From Natronocalculus amylovorans (GTDB lineage: Archaea > Halobacteriota > Halobacteria > Halobacteriales > Haloferacaceae), in contig NZ_JAKRVX010000001.1 in the NCBI RefSeq assembly GCF_023638035.1, positions 124,001 to 188,000 on the forward strand: a DNA stretch of 64,000 nucleotides, written 5' to 3'. Made by a program: the position numbers and the translations under genes. Below, piece by piece: positions 16,549 to 25,240 of the stretch. Under the pieces are notes generated by a model. The model searched no databases and had not been told where the DNA came from. It was given only the letters and a program-made list of their open reading frames with translations. Position 1 is the stretch's first letter. Every line of letters begins with the position of its first letter.

Positions 16549-17196
16549 TCAAAACGTTGGCAGTCGCCAATCATACCGAACCGCAAGCATTCGAAGGCCA
16601 AAGACGAACAGTGCAGAGCCAATTGCGGCGCTCGTTGGTGTAAAGCCGGCAACAACAGCGACCCAGCAGAGACCACCACCGATGACTGCAGGTGTCGCAT
16701 AAAAATCTTCTCGAAGCACGACCGGAACCCGAGTCAAAAGCAGATCGCAGAGGCTGCCGCCACCAACGCCAGTGAGCGTTGCAAGAACAACAACACCAAA
16801 AACGGTGAGCTCTGCAGCAATCCCAACAAGCGCCCCTGTTGCAGCGAATGCTGCAAGACCGATTGCATCAGCAGTGAGCAACGCTGGATGATCAATAAGT
16901 GCACCCTCAACCGAGCGGCTCAACACAACCGCAATAAAAACGCCACAAAGCACGATTGAAACATCGGTCATAGACGTGAGTGCAGCAGGGATCTCACCAA
17001 CAAGTGTGTCTCTAATAATGCCACCACCAAGCGCAGTTAATACGCCAAGAACAACGATGCCAAACAGATCTAGGCCAGCATCCTTTCCTTTGAGTGCGCC
17101 GACGGCAGCGAATGCAAACAGGCCAATCCAGTTCATCAGAATAAATACGTCAAACATTGGTGTCACGTCGGTAACTGTAGACAGCACTGTACTCAC
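16549..17196 (-). CDS. UPF0126/TRIC cation channel family membrane protein
   Basis: A 215-residue protein with seven hydrophobic segments in two repeated halves; each half carries the family glycine motif (ALGGGIIRDTLVGEIP near residue 56 and GVGGGSLCDLLLTRVP near 142). These are the prokaryotic relatives of TRIC channels (YicG type). The frame starts with a GTG at 17196 whose bases overlap the stop of the SAM hydrolase gene; an ATG at 17157 (MFDVFILMNWIG) is the alternative. Overlap suggests one operon with the SAM hydrolase and nadM. Confidence 0.82.
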   Translation of the reverse strand: MSTVLSTVTDVTPMFDVFILMNWIGLFAFAAVGALKGKDAGLDLFGIVVLGVLTALGGGIIRDTLVGEIPAALTSMTDVSIVLCGVFIAVVLSRSVEGALIDHPALLTADAIGLAAFAATGALVGIAAELTVFGVVVLATLTGVGGGSLCDLLLTRVPVVLREDFYATPAVIGGGLCWVAVVAGFTPTSAAIGSALFVFGLRMLAVRYDWRLPTF

Positions 17197-17960
17197 CGAT
17201 CGAAGATTTCAAACGACACAGTCTCACCAACCGACACAGCAAAATACACATCTCCACGACCGTGATTAACATCACACTCGACATAGCCGTGGCTTCCAAC
17301 CGTCACAAGCGGCTCACCGGTCGGAACTGAGGCAAACGTATCTACGATCGGCACACGGTGTCCATTTACGAGACAGTCAGTGTAGTTGGCGAGTTTCTCA
17401 CCCGGTACGTTCGTAATCACGTTTCCAAAATCATCAACGACGAGAACCGTCGCATCGATTTCTGTTCCATCGCCGGAGAGCGTCGGCGTTGGAAAGGTGA
17501 TGCCGATCGGATCATCGATCGGCTTCAGACACTCAATCTCCGCAAGGTCACCAACACCGTATTCGTGAACGAGCGCAGCCATGGGGGCGAAGACATCGCG
17601 CCCATGGAATGTCATTGAATCAGCCGTGACATCCGTGATCTCAAACGCCTCGATCGGCTTCTCGTTCACGACACGGGCTGGTGGAAGCAGGACGCCGTTA
17701 TCTGGGCCAACAAATGCATGCTCACCCGATCGGACAACAATCGCACGTCGGTCAGTACCAACGCCAGGATCAACAACAATGAGATGCACTGCAGGTGGGA
17801 ACTCAGAGAGCGCAAACTGAAGCCAAAATGCGGCCGCACGCGGGTCTTGTCGTGGGAGGTCATGCGCAATATCAACGAGATCTGCATCTGTATGTGACAA
17901 GAGCACACCTTTCATTGCTGCAGGATATACCGCGCCAAAGTCCGAAGCAAGCGTAATCAT
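17193..17960 (-). CDS. SAM hydroxide adenosyltransferase (DUF62)
   Basis: A 255-residue enzyme that hydrolyses S-adenosylmethionine to adenosine and methionine. It starts MITLASDFG and shows the DUF62 landmarks: VDIAHDLPRQD, VVDPGVGTDRRAIVV, FVGPDNGVL, and TFHGRDVFAPMAA. The C-terminal domain contains VLVVDDFGNVITNV, including the D-x-F-G-N motif typical of hydroxide-using members rather than halogenases. It is 3 bases downstream of nadM and overlaps the next membrane gene by 4 bases, so the three form an operon. Confidence 0.9.
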   Translation of the reverse strand: MITLASDFGAVYPAAMKGVLLSHTDADLVDIAHDLPRQDPRAAAFWLQFALSEFPPAVHLIVVDPGVGTDRRAIVVRSGEHAFVGPDNGVLLPPARVVNEKPIEAFEITDVTADSMTFHGRDVFAPMAALVHEYGVGDLAEIECLKPIDDPIGITFPTPTLSGDGTEIDATVLVVDDFGNVITNVPGEKLANYTDCLVNGHRVPIVDTFASVPTGEPLVTVGSHGYVECDVNHGRGDVYFAVSVGETVSFEIFDR

Positions 17961-17963
17961 CTA

Positions 17964-18479
17964 TCAAAATTCGTTGCTGTCAGTGTCGCTCACGTGTTGA
18001 ATCCGTTCAACACCCCCAATTTCGGCAATAACGTCAATAACAGGGTCTGGAACGAGCGATCGCCAGTCTTTGTCCGCGATCATCCGATCGCGGAGCTCGG
18101 TTCCCTCAAGCACTTCTCGACGGAACATGGGTGATTGACGGACTTCCACGCCAGCCTCTTTAAAGAGTTGAATGACAAGCGGATTGTTTGAAAATGCAAC
18201 GTCGAATGCAGGAGACATGCTTTGGACATGACTTACCCACACAGAGTTTCGATCAAGGTCTTCGATCGGGACAACGTACGTCGGAATGTCGAACTCTGCC
18301 ACCGATTTTGTAACCATCATCACCCGCTCACCAGCAGTAAATGGATTTCGAGGTGAGTGGGAGTCACCGGCACTTCCAATTCCCAACACCAGTTCGTCTA
18401 CTTGACCGGCAATCTCTTCAACCATATGGTGGTGACCATTGTGATACGGCTGAAATCGGCCGATATAGAAGCCCCGCAT
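17964..18479 (-). CDS. nadM: Nicotinamide-nucleotide adenylyltransferase
   Basis: A 171-residue archaeal NMNAT that makes NAD from NMN and ATP. It begins MRGFYIGRFQPYHNGHHHMVEEI, with the HxGH nucleotidyltransferase motif; the second motif is GTELRDRM near residue 130. A TATA element on the minus strand (TTTATAAATA, plus positions 18502-18511) centred 27 bases upstream fixes this ATG and rejects the longer open frame. It is the first gene of the nadM-SAM hydrolase-UPF0126 operon. Confidence 0.93.
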   Translation of the reverse strand: MRGFYIGRFQPYHNGHHHMVEEIAGQVDELVLGIGSAGDSHSPRNPFTAGERVMMVTKSVAEFDIPTYVVPIEDLDRNSVWVSHVQSMSPAFDVAFSNNPLVIQLFKEAGVEVRQSPMFRREVLEGTELRDRMIADKDWRSLVPDPVIDVIAEIGGVERIQHVSDTDSNEF

Positions 18480-18501
18480 TACATGTACGGTTCCACAGGC
18501 G

Positions 18502-18511
18502 TATTTATAAA
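18502..18511 (-). promoter_or_regulatory. TATA element of the nadM operon
   Basis: TTTATAAATA on the minus strand, about 27 bases before the nadM ATG, implying a leaderless message. Confidence 0.6.
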
Positions 18512-18603
18512 CACGACGGCTTGCGTTGGAATTGTAAAACCGGCAGTATATGACGTATAACACGGGAATAGTGCGGAGTTTCCTCATCAGCCAAGGGGAG
18601 AAA

Positions 18604-18610
18604 GTATATC
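18604..18610 (+). promoter_or_regulatory. TATA-like element of lonB
   Basis: GTATATC centred about 42 bases before the lonB ATG. A start of transcription near 18633 would give a leader of about 16 bases. Confidence 0.45.
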
Positions 18611-18648
18611 AGTCGACAGACCTTCACTTTAGGTAGCGAAAAGATTCT

Positions 18649-20880
18649 ATGAGTAACCACATGGACAACGACGATAGTCCTTCTTCCGAGGAAGGAACCC
18701 CTGAGTCGTCGGACGTCACCGACGATTCACCCTCTGAGGGTCGCCCAGCGGAGCTCTCACCTACTAACCAGGCACGCAATGGCGATCAGACGGAGTCATC
18801 TGAATCTGGATCTGAATCAACAGAGTACACTGAGACTGATGACGAGCTGTTCGATGTGAATGGCTCGAAATCGTCTACAGACCCATCTGCAGAGTCCACC
18901 GACGATGCCAGTACAGAAGACGAGCCACCATCGATTGAAGAGCTTGGCAGCGAAGTAAAAGTCGATGCTGAGATCGCAGATGAGATCGATGAAGATGATC
19001 TTCTTGGTGGGTTGTTGATTGACTCAACTGCAGAGATAGAGATTCCTGAACGGCTTGTTGATCAAGTGATTGGACAAGAGCATGCCCGCGATGTCATCAT
19101 CAAAGCGGCAAAACAGCGCCGCCACGTGATGATGATCGGTTCACCGGGGACCGGAAAGTCGATGCTCTCGAAGGCAATGACAGAGCTGCTCCCAAAAGAG
19201 GAGCTGCAAGATGTACTTGTCTACCACAATCCAGATGATGGAAACAAGCCAAAGATCAGAACCGTTCCTGCAGGGAAGGGTGAACAGATTGTTGATGCCC
19301 ACAAAGAGGAAGCCCGAAAACGCAACCAGATGCGTACCTTCCTTATGTGGATCATCATTGCAGTGGTGCTTGGATATGCACTCATCATTGCAGGACAGAT
19401 CCTCCTTGGGATCCTTGCAGCAGGTATTGTGTACCTTGCGTTCCGCTATGCCTCCCGTGGCAGCGATGCAATGGTGCCAAACCTCCTCGTGAACAACGCG
19501 GACACCAAATCTGCACCGTTCCGTGATGCAACCGGTGCTCACGCTGGTGCACTCCTTGGTGATGTTCGTCACGACCCATTCCAGTCGGGTGGAATGGAGA
19601 CACCAAGCCACGATCGTGTCGAGCCTGGTGCAATCCACAAAGCGAACAAAGGTGTGTTGTTCATTGACGAGATCAACACGCTCGATATTCGCAGCCAGCA
19701 GCATCTCATGACTGCCATTCAGGAGGGTGAATTCGCAATTACCGGACAAAGCGAGCGCTCCTCCGGTGCAATGGTGCAGACGGAGCCAGTCCCAACTGAC
19801 TTCATCATGATCGCAGCAGGAAACCTCGATGCGATGGAGAACATGCACCCTGCGCTTCGAAGCCGTATCAAAGGATACGGGTATGAGGTCTACATGGATG
19901 ACACAATCGAAGATACACCTGAGATGCGTCGTAAGTACGCACGCTTCGTTGCGCAAGAGGTTGGAAACGATGGCCGGTTGCCGGAGTTTGAGGCAACAGC
20001 GATCGAAGAGGTCATTTTGGAGGCAAAACGTCGTGCAGGCCGGAAGGGTCATCTGACGCTTCACTTCCGTAACCTTGGTGGGCTGGTGCGTGTCGCAGGT
20101 GACATCGCCCGCGGAGAGGGTGCAGAACACACGACAAGAGAGCACGTCCTGAAAGCAAAACGTCGTTCGCGATCGATCGAACAACAGCTTGCAGACGAGT
20201 TCATCGAGCGCCGGAAAGATTACGAGCTCCAAGTCTCGGATGGCTACGAAGTCGGCCGTGTCAACGGACTTGCCGTCATGGGCGAAGACTCAGGTATCAT
20301 GCTGCCAGTTATGGCAGAGGTGACGCCGTCTCAAGGACCAGGGAAAGTAATTGCAACGGGACAGCTCAAGGAGATGGCCGAAGAGTCCGTCCAGAACGTC
20401 TCCGCAATTATCAAGAAGTTCTCCGATCAGAACTTAGCCGAAAAAGACGTTCACATCCAGTTTGTCCAAGCAGGTCAACAGGGTGTCGACGGTGACTCCG
20501 CATCGATCACCGTCGCAACAGCAGTGATCTCTGCACTTGAAGACGTGGGCGTTCGTCAGTCGCTCGCAATGACAGGGTCGCTCTCGGTTCGAGGTGATGT
20601 CCTCCCGGTCGGTGGCGTCACCCACAAGATCGAGGCTGCAGCGAAAGCAGGCTGTGATACGGTAATTATTCCGAAAGCGAATGAGCAAGATGTGATGATC
20701 GAAGACGAGTACGAGGAGATGGTTGACATCATTCCAGTCAGTCACATCAGCGAAGTGCTCGATATCGCACTTGAGAGTGAGGGTGACAAGGATTCGCTTG
20801 TTGCTCGCCTCAAGAGTATCACCGGATCGGCACTGGATAAACAGACGGTTGCTGGGCCACAGAGCCCAAGCCCACAGTAA
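18649..20880 (+). CDS. lonB: Membrane-anchored ATP-dependent protease LonB
   Basis: A 743-residue archaeal LonB. The first 115 residues are an acidic, Ser/Asp/Glu-rich extension typical of haloarchaea. Walker A is GSPGTGKS at about 164-171. Two membrane helices lie at about 225-265 (MRTFLMWIIIAVVLGYALIIAG and GILAAGIVYLAFRYA), inserted between Walker A and Walker B. Walker B is VLFIDEIN. The protease domain has the Ser-Lys dyad S617 (GDSAS) and K660 (GGVTHKIEAA), 43 residues apart. LonB is essential in Haloferax and controls lipid and carotenoid enzymes. A CPBP protease gene follows 6 bases after. Confidence 0.95.
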   Translation: MSNHMDNDDSPSSEEGTPESSDVTDDSPSEGRPAELSPTNQARNGDQTESSESGSESTEYTETDDELFDVNGSKSSTDPSAESTDDASTEDEPPSIEELGSEVKVDAEIADEIDEDDLLGGLLIDSTAEIEIPERLVDQVIGQEHARDVIIKAAKQRRHVMMIGSPGTGKSMLSKAMTELLPKEELQDVLVYHNPDDGNKPKIRTVPAGKGEQIVDAHKEEARKRNQMRTFLMWIIIAVVLGYALIIAGQILLGILAAGIVYLAFRYASRGSDAMVPNLLVNNADTKSAPFRDATGAHAGALLGDVRHDPFQSGGMETPSHDRVEPGAIHKANKGVLFIDEINTLDIRSQQHLMTAIQEGEFAITGQSERSSGAMVQTEPVPTDFIMIAAGNLDAMENMHPALRSRIKGYGYEVYMDDTIEDTPEMRRKYARFVAQEVGNDGRLPEFEATAIEEVILEAKRRAGRKGHLTLHFRNLGGLVRVAGDIARGEGAEHTTREHVLKAKRRSRSIEQQLADEFIERRKDYELQVSDGYEVGRVNGLAVMGEDSGIMLPVMAEVTPSQGPGKVIATGQLKEMAEESVQNVSAIIKKFSDQNLAEKDVHIQFVQAGQQGVDGDSASITVATAVISALEDVGVRQSLAMTGSLSVRGDVLPVGGVTHKIEAAAKAGCDTVIIPKANEQDVMIEDEYEEMVDIIPVSHISEVLDIALESEGDKDSLVARLKSITGSALDKQTVAGPQSPSPQ

Positions 20881-20886
20881 CGTCGT

Positions 20887-21750
20887 ATGCCAGCGTGGAC
20901 GGCTTTTGCTGCCGTCTCGCTGTCAGTGTTACTCGTATTATTGCTATTGGCGCGTGCATCAGAATCTGCAGTCACAACCAAACAGTCATCAGCGGAGCAT
21001 CCAACGGTTGCAGCCCATGAACATGATCAGCCACCGTATTCAACCACTGATGTAGAATCAGACTCGGATATGAACCAGCCACACGCTGATGGTGGCGAGT
21101 CAGCTGTAGCAACGGACAACGGACGACTCGGACAGCAGACTGAACAGGGTGTTTCCACCGGGTTACTGTTGGCTAACGTCGCATTCTCACAAGGGCTCTT
21201 TGCAGGAATACTCATCATTGCACTCTGGCTCACAAATGTGCCGGTATCGGCGATCGGCGCAGATCTGACAGTAACCACCGCGGATGCGGTTGGGCTCGGT
21301 GTTGTGACTGGTCTTGTACTTTATATTCTCAATGAACTTGGAGCAAGCCATGCAAAACAGTGGGGGCTAACTGGATCGGAGGCGCTACGTGGAGCACTCA
21401 CACCTGATGGTGTTGCAGGATGGCTTGTCCTCCTGTTCGTTGTGCTCCCGATTATAGCAGGGTTTGAAGAGCTCTTGTTCCGGGGCATTCTTATTGGCGC
21501 GTTACACGTTGGATTCGATGTTCCGTTATGGCTGCTTGCGATCGGTTCATCGGTTGCTTTCGGCGTTGGTCATGGCGCGCAGGGTCGAGTTGGAATGGTC
21601 GTCACAGGAACCCTGGGACTCGTGCTTGCATGGCTATTTATTGTCACAAACAGCCTGTTTGCCGTGATTATCGCACACTACATTGTGAACGCCCTTGAGT
21701 TCGTTATTCACGAAGGTATTGGCTGGGAGCCATTTGAAACAGAGCCGTAA
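20887..21750 (+). CDS. CPBP family intramembrane metalloprotease
   Basis: A 287-residue membrane protein. After one N-terminal helix comes an 80-residue acidic loop, then about six further helices. The Rce1/CPBP motifs are FEELLFRG (E194, E195 and R199), FGVGHG, and HYIVNA near the end, all inside membrane segments. Members cleave CAAX-type or other membrane substrates, or act in immunity to bacteriocins. It lies only 6 bases after lonB, so the two membrane proteases are very likely one transcript. Substrate is unknown. Confidence 0.85.
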   Translation: MPAWTAFAAVSLSVLLVLLLLARASESAVTTKQSSAEHPTVAAHEHDQPPYSTTDVESDSDMNQPHADGGESAVATDNGRLGQQTEQGVSTGLLLANVAFSQGLFAGILIIALWLTNVPVSAIGADLTVTTADAVGLGVVTGLVLYILNELGASHAKQWGLTGSEALRGALTPDGVAGWLVLLFVVLPIIAGFEELLFRGILIGALHVGFDVPLWLLAIGSSVAFGVGHGAQGRVGMVVTGTLGLVLAWLFIVTNSLFAVIIAHYIVNALEFVIHEGIGWEPFETEP

Positions 21751-21761
21751 ACGAAATGGCG

Positions 21762-22211
21762 CTACTCACGGCGACGAAGTGCAGCAGCCACCGCAGGTGG
21801 TGTTGCGCCCTGTCCATCACGAACGCGATGATCTGGAATGACGTACGGAACAGGATTTGCCCGGAGTGCATCCTGTACCGTCCGATGAACACCGTCTGCG
21901 GACGGATCAAGTCCTGCAAACTGCGCAAGCCGATCGGTCGTGATAGTGCGCCCTGCTGGAACGTCTCGAAGCGTTTCAAGCACGCCTCGCTGTTCAGTCG
22001 GGATTGTAAGTGCAACCGGAATCGTGCCCAATTGTTCACTCTCACCGGAGAGTGCAGTTTCAATGATATCAAGAAATTCATGCGTCGACCCCGCATCAGC
22101 AGGAACCGTCGTCGGAAACGAGACGCTGATTAGCTGACTGCCTGCAACGCCGATCTGAAGTACTCGATCGAGATCTTCGATCGGTCGTGCGTAAATGCCC
22201 GCATCGTCCAT
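21762..22211 (-). CDS. MGMT-like (alkyltransferase-like) protein without the reactive Cys
   Basis: A 149-residue protein related to O6-alkylguanine-DNA alkyltransferase. The DNA-binding helix region and active-site region are present (NPVPYVIPDHRVRDGQGATP), but the reactive PCHR cysteine is replaced by aspartate (PDHR). It therefore cannot accept alkyl groups and may act like ATL proteins, which bind alkylated bases and recruit excision repair; those usually have Trp, Ala or similar at this place. The ATG at 22211 (MDDAGIYARP) is chosen because the upstream part of the frame lacks family resemblance. It diverges from trpC. Confidence 0.75.
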   Translation of the reverse strand: MDDAGIYARPIEDLDRVLQIGVAGSQLISVSFPTTVPADAGSTHEFLDIIETALSGESEQLGTIPVALTIPTEQRGVLETLRDVPAGRTITTDRLAQFAGLDPSADGVHRTVQDALRANPVPYVIPDHRVRDGQGATPPAVAAALRRRE

Positions 22212-22264
22212 ACACCACCTTGACCACTCACGGGGCTTGAACCTTCCACCTCGGACGTAAGTGT

Positions 22265-22274
22265 TTTGTACAAA
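22265..22274. promoter_or_regulatory. TGTACA box 1 at the trpC TATA position
   Basis: TTTGTACAAA, a 10-bp palindrome with core TGTACA at 22267-22272. It lies about 26 bases before the trpC ATG, where the TATA element must be, so a bound repressor would block TBP. TGTACA is the published TRP-box core for TrpY in Methanothermobacter. Confidence 0.5.
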
Positions 22275-22277
22275 TGA

Positions 22278-22301
22278 GTTCATTAGTGTACACTAATGAA
22301 C
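22278..22301. promoter_or_regulatory. 24-bp perfect palindrome over the trpC start
   Basis: Two 12-base arms (GTTCATTAGTGT and its exact complement) meet between 22289 and 22290 and centre on a second TGTACA core (22287-22292). The trpC ATG (22296-22298) lies inside the right arm. The two TGTACA cores are 20 bp apart, close to two helical turns, fitting a cooperative dimeric regulator of trpCBA. Confidence 0.65.
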
Positions 22302-23078
22302 GATACTGTAGCGTCGCTTGCACCTGCGGTGCAAGATATACTCACATCTGCGGAGCAGCGGCCTGGCGGGGCCGAACCGCTCTCTGTTAGGGCTCGCTCG
22401 CTGGATGACGCGTTCGAGGCTGTCCGATCGGATGGTCGGATCCCAGTTATTGCAGAAGTAAAGCCGACTAGCCCGACGACAGAGGGAACAAATGAAGATG
22501 ATCCGGTCACACTTGCGAAGTCGATGGTTGCGGGTGGTGCGGCAGCGCTCTCTGTGCTCACTGAGCCGGATCATTTTGGCGGATCGATAGAAAATCTCGA
22601 ACGGATCCGCGCGGCAGTCGATGTTCCGGTGCTTCGAAAAGACTTCATCCTCCGCGAGGATCAGCTCGATCTGGTGGAATCGGATGTTATCCTGTTGATT
22701 GCCCGATTCCTCGGTGATGACCTCGAATCGCTTGTGGCGGAAGCAGAGTCTCGCGGCTTCCAGCCGCTTGTTGAAGTGCATACCGCAGCTGAGCTTGAAG
22801 CAGCACTCACCGCAGGAGCAACGCTGATCGGCGTTAATAACCGTGATCTCGGCCAACTCGTTGTTGATCTAGAAACATTCGAATCGATCGCACCAGACGT
22901 ACCGGATACGGTAACACTGATTGCCGAAAGCGGGATTACAACGCCGAAGGATGCAACCCGAATGGTTTCTGCCGGTGCTGATGGATTATTGATTGGAACT
23001 GCGATTATGGACGGCGATCCCGAAACAAATACGCGAGCGTTTACGACTGCACCACAAACACTAGATAATGAGCACTGA
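22296..23078 (+). CDS. trpC: Indole-3-glycerol phosphate synthase
   Basis: A 260-residue TIM-barrel enzyme closing the indole ring of indole-3-glycerol phosphate in tryptophan synthesis. Catalytic landmarks are [29 protein letters not shown] and IAESGI, in the expected order. The coding end overlaps trpB by 11 bases, so trpC, trpB and trpA form one operon. Two TGTACA boxes cover its promoter and start. The message is probably leaderless, since the only TATA-like stretch lies 26 bases upstream. Confidence 0.95.
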   Translation: MNDTVASLAPAVQDILTSAEQRPGGAEPLSVRARSLDDAFEAVRSDGRIPVIAEVKPTSPTTEGTNEDDPVTLAKSMVAGGAAALSVLTEPDHFGGSIENLERIRAAVDVPVLRKDFILREDQLDLVESDVILLIARFLGDDLESLVAEAESRGFQPLVEVHTAAELEAALTAGATLIGVNNRDLGQLVVDLETFESIAPDVPDTVTLIAESGITTPKDATRMVSAGADGLLIGTAIMDGDPETNTRAFTTAPQTLDNEH

Positions 23079-24315
23079 TAACACAGGAAAGTTTGGCGAC
23101 TACGGAGGACAGTACGTTCCAGAGGCACTGATGCCAGCGATCCAAGAGCTGGAAGATGCCTACGAGCGATATGTACTGCAGAATGAAGACGGGTTTATGG
23201 ATGAGTTCCGCTCCCGATTAGCTGACTTCGGTGGTCGGCCGACACCGTTGCAGCGGGCCGATCGGCTTTCGGAACGCTACGATCTTGAACTGTATCTCAA
23301 ACGCGAGGATCTCCTACACGGGGGTGCACACAAGCTTAATAATGCGCTCGGACAGGTGCTGCTTGCCAAATATATGGGAAAAGAGCGCATTATTGCAGAA
23401 ACCGGCGCTGGACAGCATGGAACCGCGACTGCGATGGCTGCAGCGCATTTGGACATGCCATGTACGATCTACATGGGAGAGCGCGACATCAACCGACAGC
23501 GGCCGAACGTATTTCGGATGAAGCTTAACGGGTCCGACGTAAAGCCGGTGACCACCGGCCGTGGTACCCTCAAAGAAGCAATTTCAGAGACGATGCGTGA
23601 CTGGGCGACAACCGTAGAGACAACCCATTATGTGATCGGTTCTGTCGTTGGCCCACACCCATTCCCAGTGATGGTCCGTGATTTCCAAGCCGTAATCTCT
23701 GAGGAAGCACGACAACAGACGATCGACAAGACAGGAGGCCTTCCCGATGTGGTGGTTGCCTGTGCTGGCGGTGGCTCGAACACCATGGGTTCGTTTGCGG
23801 AATTCGTTGGGGATGAATCAGTCGAACTCCACGCTGTTGAGGCAGGTGGGTCGTCATTAACCGTCGATGAGGCCGCAGGGGTTGCACCAAACTCTGCATC
23901 GCTCTCAACCGGAAACGAGGGTGTGCTTCACGGTGCCCGAACGAAACTGCTACAAGACACCTCCGGGCAAATTATGGAATCTCACAGCATCTCATCCGGA
24001 CTTGATTACGCTGGTGTTGGTCCCGAACTCGCATATTTGGTCGATACCGAACGGGTGAAACCGGTTACTGTGGGCGATGAGCCTGCGTTAGAAGGATTCC
24101 ACCGTCTGTCACAAACGGAAGGAATTATCCCCGCCCTCGAAACTGCACACGCATTTGGGTATCTCGAGGAACACCACGAATCATTGGACGGGACCGTTGT
24201 TGTCAACGTTTCAGGGCGCGGTGACAAAGATCTTGAGACCGTTATTGAAGAAACCGCAGCACGAGAGATACGTAATGCACCAGATATGTCGATGTTTGCA
24301 GGAGGTGGGATGTAA
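23068..24315 (+). CDS. trpB: Tryptophan synthase beta subunit
   Basis: A 415-residue PLP enzyme joining indole and serine. The PLP lysine is in [11 protein letters not shown] at about residue 92 and the phosphate-binding loop is [21 protein letters not shown] and GRPTPL are typical of the TrpB1 form that pairs with TrpA. It overlaps trpC by 11 bases and shares the A of TAATG with trpA, so the alpha and beta subunits are probably made in balance by coupled translation. Confidence 0.96.
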   Translation: MSTDNTGKFGDYGGQYVPEALMPAIQELEDAYERYVLQNEDGFMDEFRSRLADFGGRPTPLQRADRLSERYDLELYLKREDLLHGGAHKLNNALGQVLLAKYMGKERIIAETGAGQHGTATAMAAAHLDMPCTIYMGERDINRQRPNVFRMKLNGSDVKPVTTGRGTLKEAISETMRDWATTVETTHYVIGSVVGPHPFPVMVRDFQAVISEEARQQTIDKTGGLPDVVVACAGGGSNTMGSFAEFVGDESVELHAVEAGGSSLTVDEAAGVAPNSASLSTGNEGVLHGARTKLLQDTSGQIMESHSISSGLDYAGVGPELAYLVDTERVKPVTVGDEPALEGFHRLSQTEGIIPALETAHAFGYLEEHHESLDGTVVVNVSGRGDKDLETVIEETAAREIRNAPDMSMFAGGGM

Positions 24316-25184
24316 TGGCTGCCAACCGATCACAAAATAGCGACCTTGCATCCGCATTCGAAGATGGAGCTGCATACATTCCGTATCTTGCGGTTGGTGA
24401 CCCAACCTTCGAAAAGTCGAAAGCATATGTTGAGGCGCTTGCCCGTGGCGGTGCAGATGTCATCGAACTTGGCCTCCCGTTCTCCGAACCGATCGCAGAG
24501 GGTTCAACAATCCAGAACGCAATTGTACGGGCACTAGACGGAGGAATGACCCCCGATCGGTTCTTCGAGTTTGTTGAATCGATCGACGTAGATGTGCCAG
24601 TGGTCTGTATGACGTACTACAATCTCATCTATCAGTATGGCCGAAACCACGGTGGAGAGCCAGGACCAGAGGGCTTTGTAAAGAAGGCTGCCGACGTTGG
24701 TATCTCCGGATTTGTTGTGCCCGATCTCCCTGCAGAGGAGGCGGATCCGCTACGTGATGCCTGTGATAAATACGGGTTGGATCTCATTTTTATTGTCGCA
24801 CCAACTACTGAAGGCGATCGACTCAGCGAAATGATGGAGCGTGTCTCCGGATACGTCTACGTTCAGGCCCGGCTCGGGACGACTGGTGCAAAAACAGACG
24901 TCTCTGATCAGACGACAACAAGCCTCGGTCGGCTCAACAGCTATAGTATCCCGAAAGCAGTTGGATTCGGCATCTCGACTGGTGAACACGCAGAACGGAT
25001 TATTGCTAACGGTGCAGATGGGATCATCGTTGGTTCTGCACTGGTCGATATCATTGCATCCGGCGTCGAAAACGAAGAGACAACTGCGGCTGTCGCCGAT
25101 CGCCTCCAGTCGCTTTCGGAGGAGCTCAAAGCAGGTGCAGCGCGCGGATATGAGAAACGGCAACTGAAGTCGAAACAGCACTGA
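24315..25184 (+). CDS. trpA: Tryptophan synthase alpha subunit
   Basis: A 289-residue TIM barrel that splits indole-3-glycerol phosphate to indole for TrpB. The catalytic glutamate is in [11 protein letters not shown] and the catalytic aspartate in [28 protein letters not shown] and FGISTGEH follow the family order. Its ATG overlaps the trpB stop in TAATG. It has a haloarchaeal extension at the C terminus rich in lysine and glutamine. No trpD, trpE, trpF or trpG is in the window. Confidence 0.95.
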   Translation: MAANRSQNSDLASAFEDGAAYIPYLAVGDPTFEKSKAYVEALARGGADVIELGLPFSEPIAEGSTIQNAIVRALDGGMTPDRFFEFVESIDVDVPVVCMTYYNLIYQYGRNHGGEPGPEGFVKKAADVGISGFVVPDLPAEEADPLRDACDKYGLDLIFIVAPTTEGDRLSEMMERVSGYVYVQARLGTTGAKTDVSDQTTTSLGRLNSYSIPKAVGFGISTGEHAERIIANGADGIIVGSALVDIIASGVENEETTAAVADRLQSLSEELKAGAARGYEKRQLKSKQH

Positions 25185-25240
25185 CCGAGCCACATTCGCA
25201 AGGTACATAAAAACAACTGACAGAGATTCACATACTACAA

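Noticed and set aside
19141-20232. 363-codon open frame opposite lonB
   Set aside because: It lies wholly inside a strongly recognised gene, shows Cys/His-rich nonsense composition and no family resemblance; a by-product of codon use.
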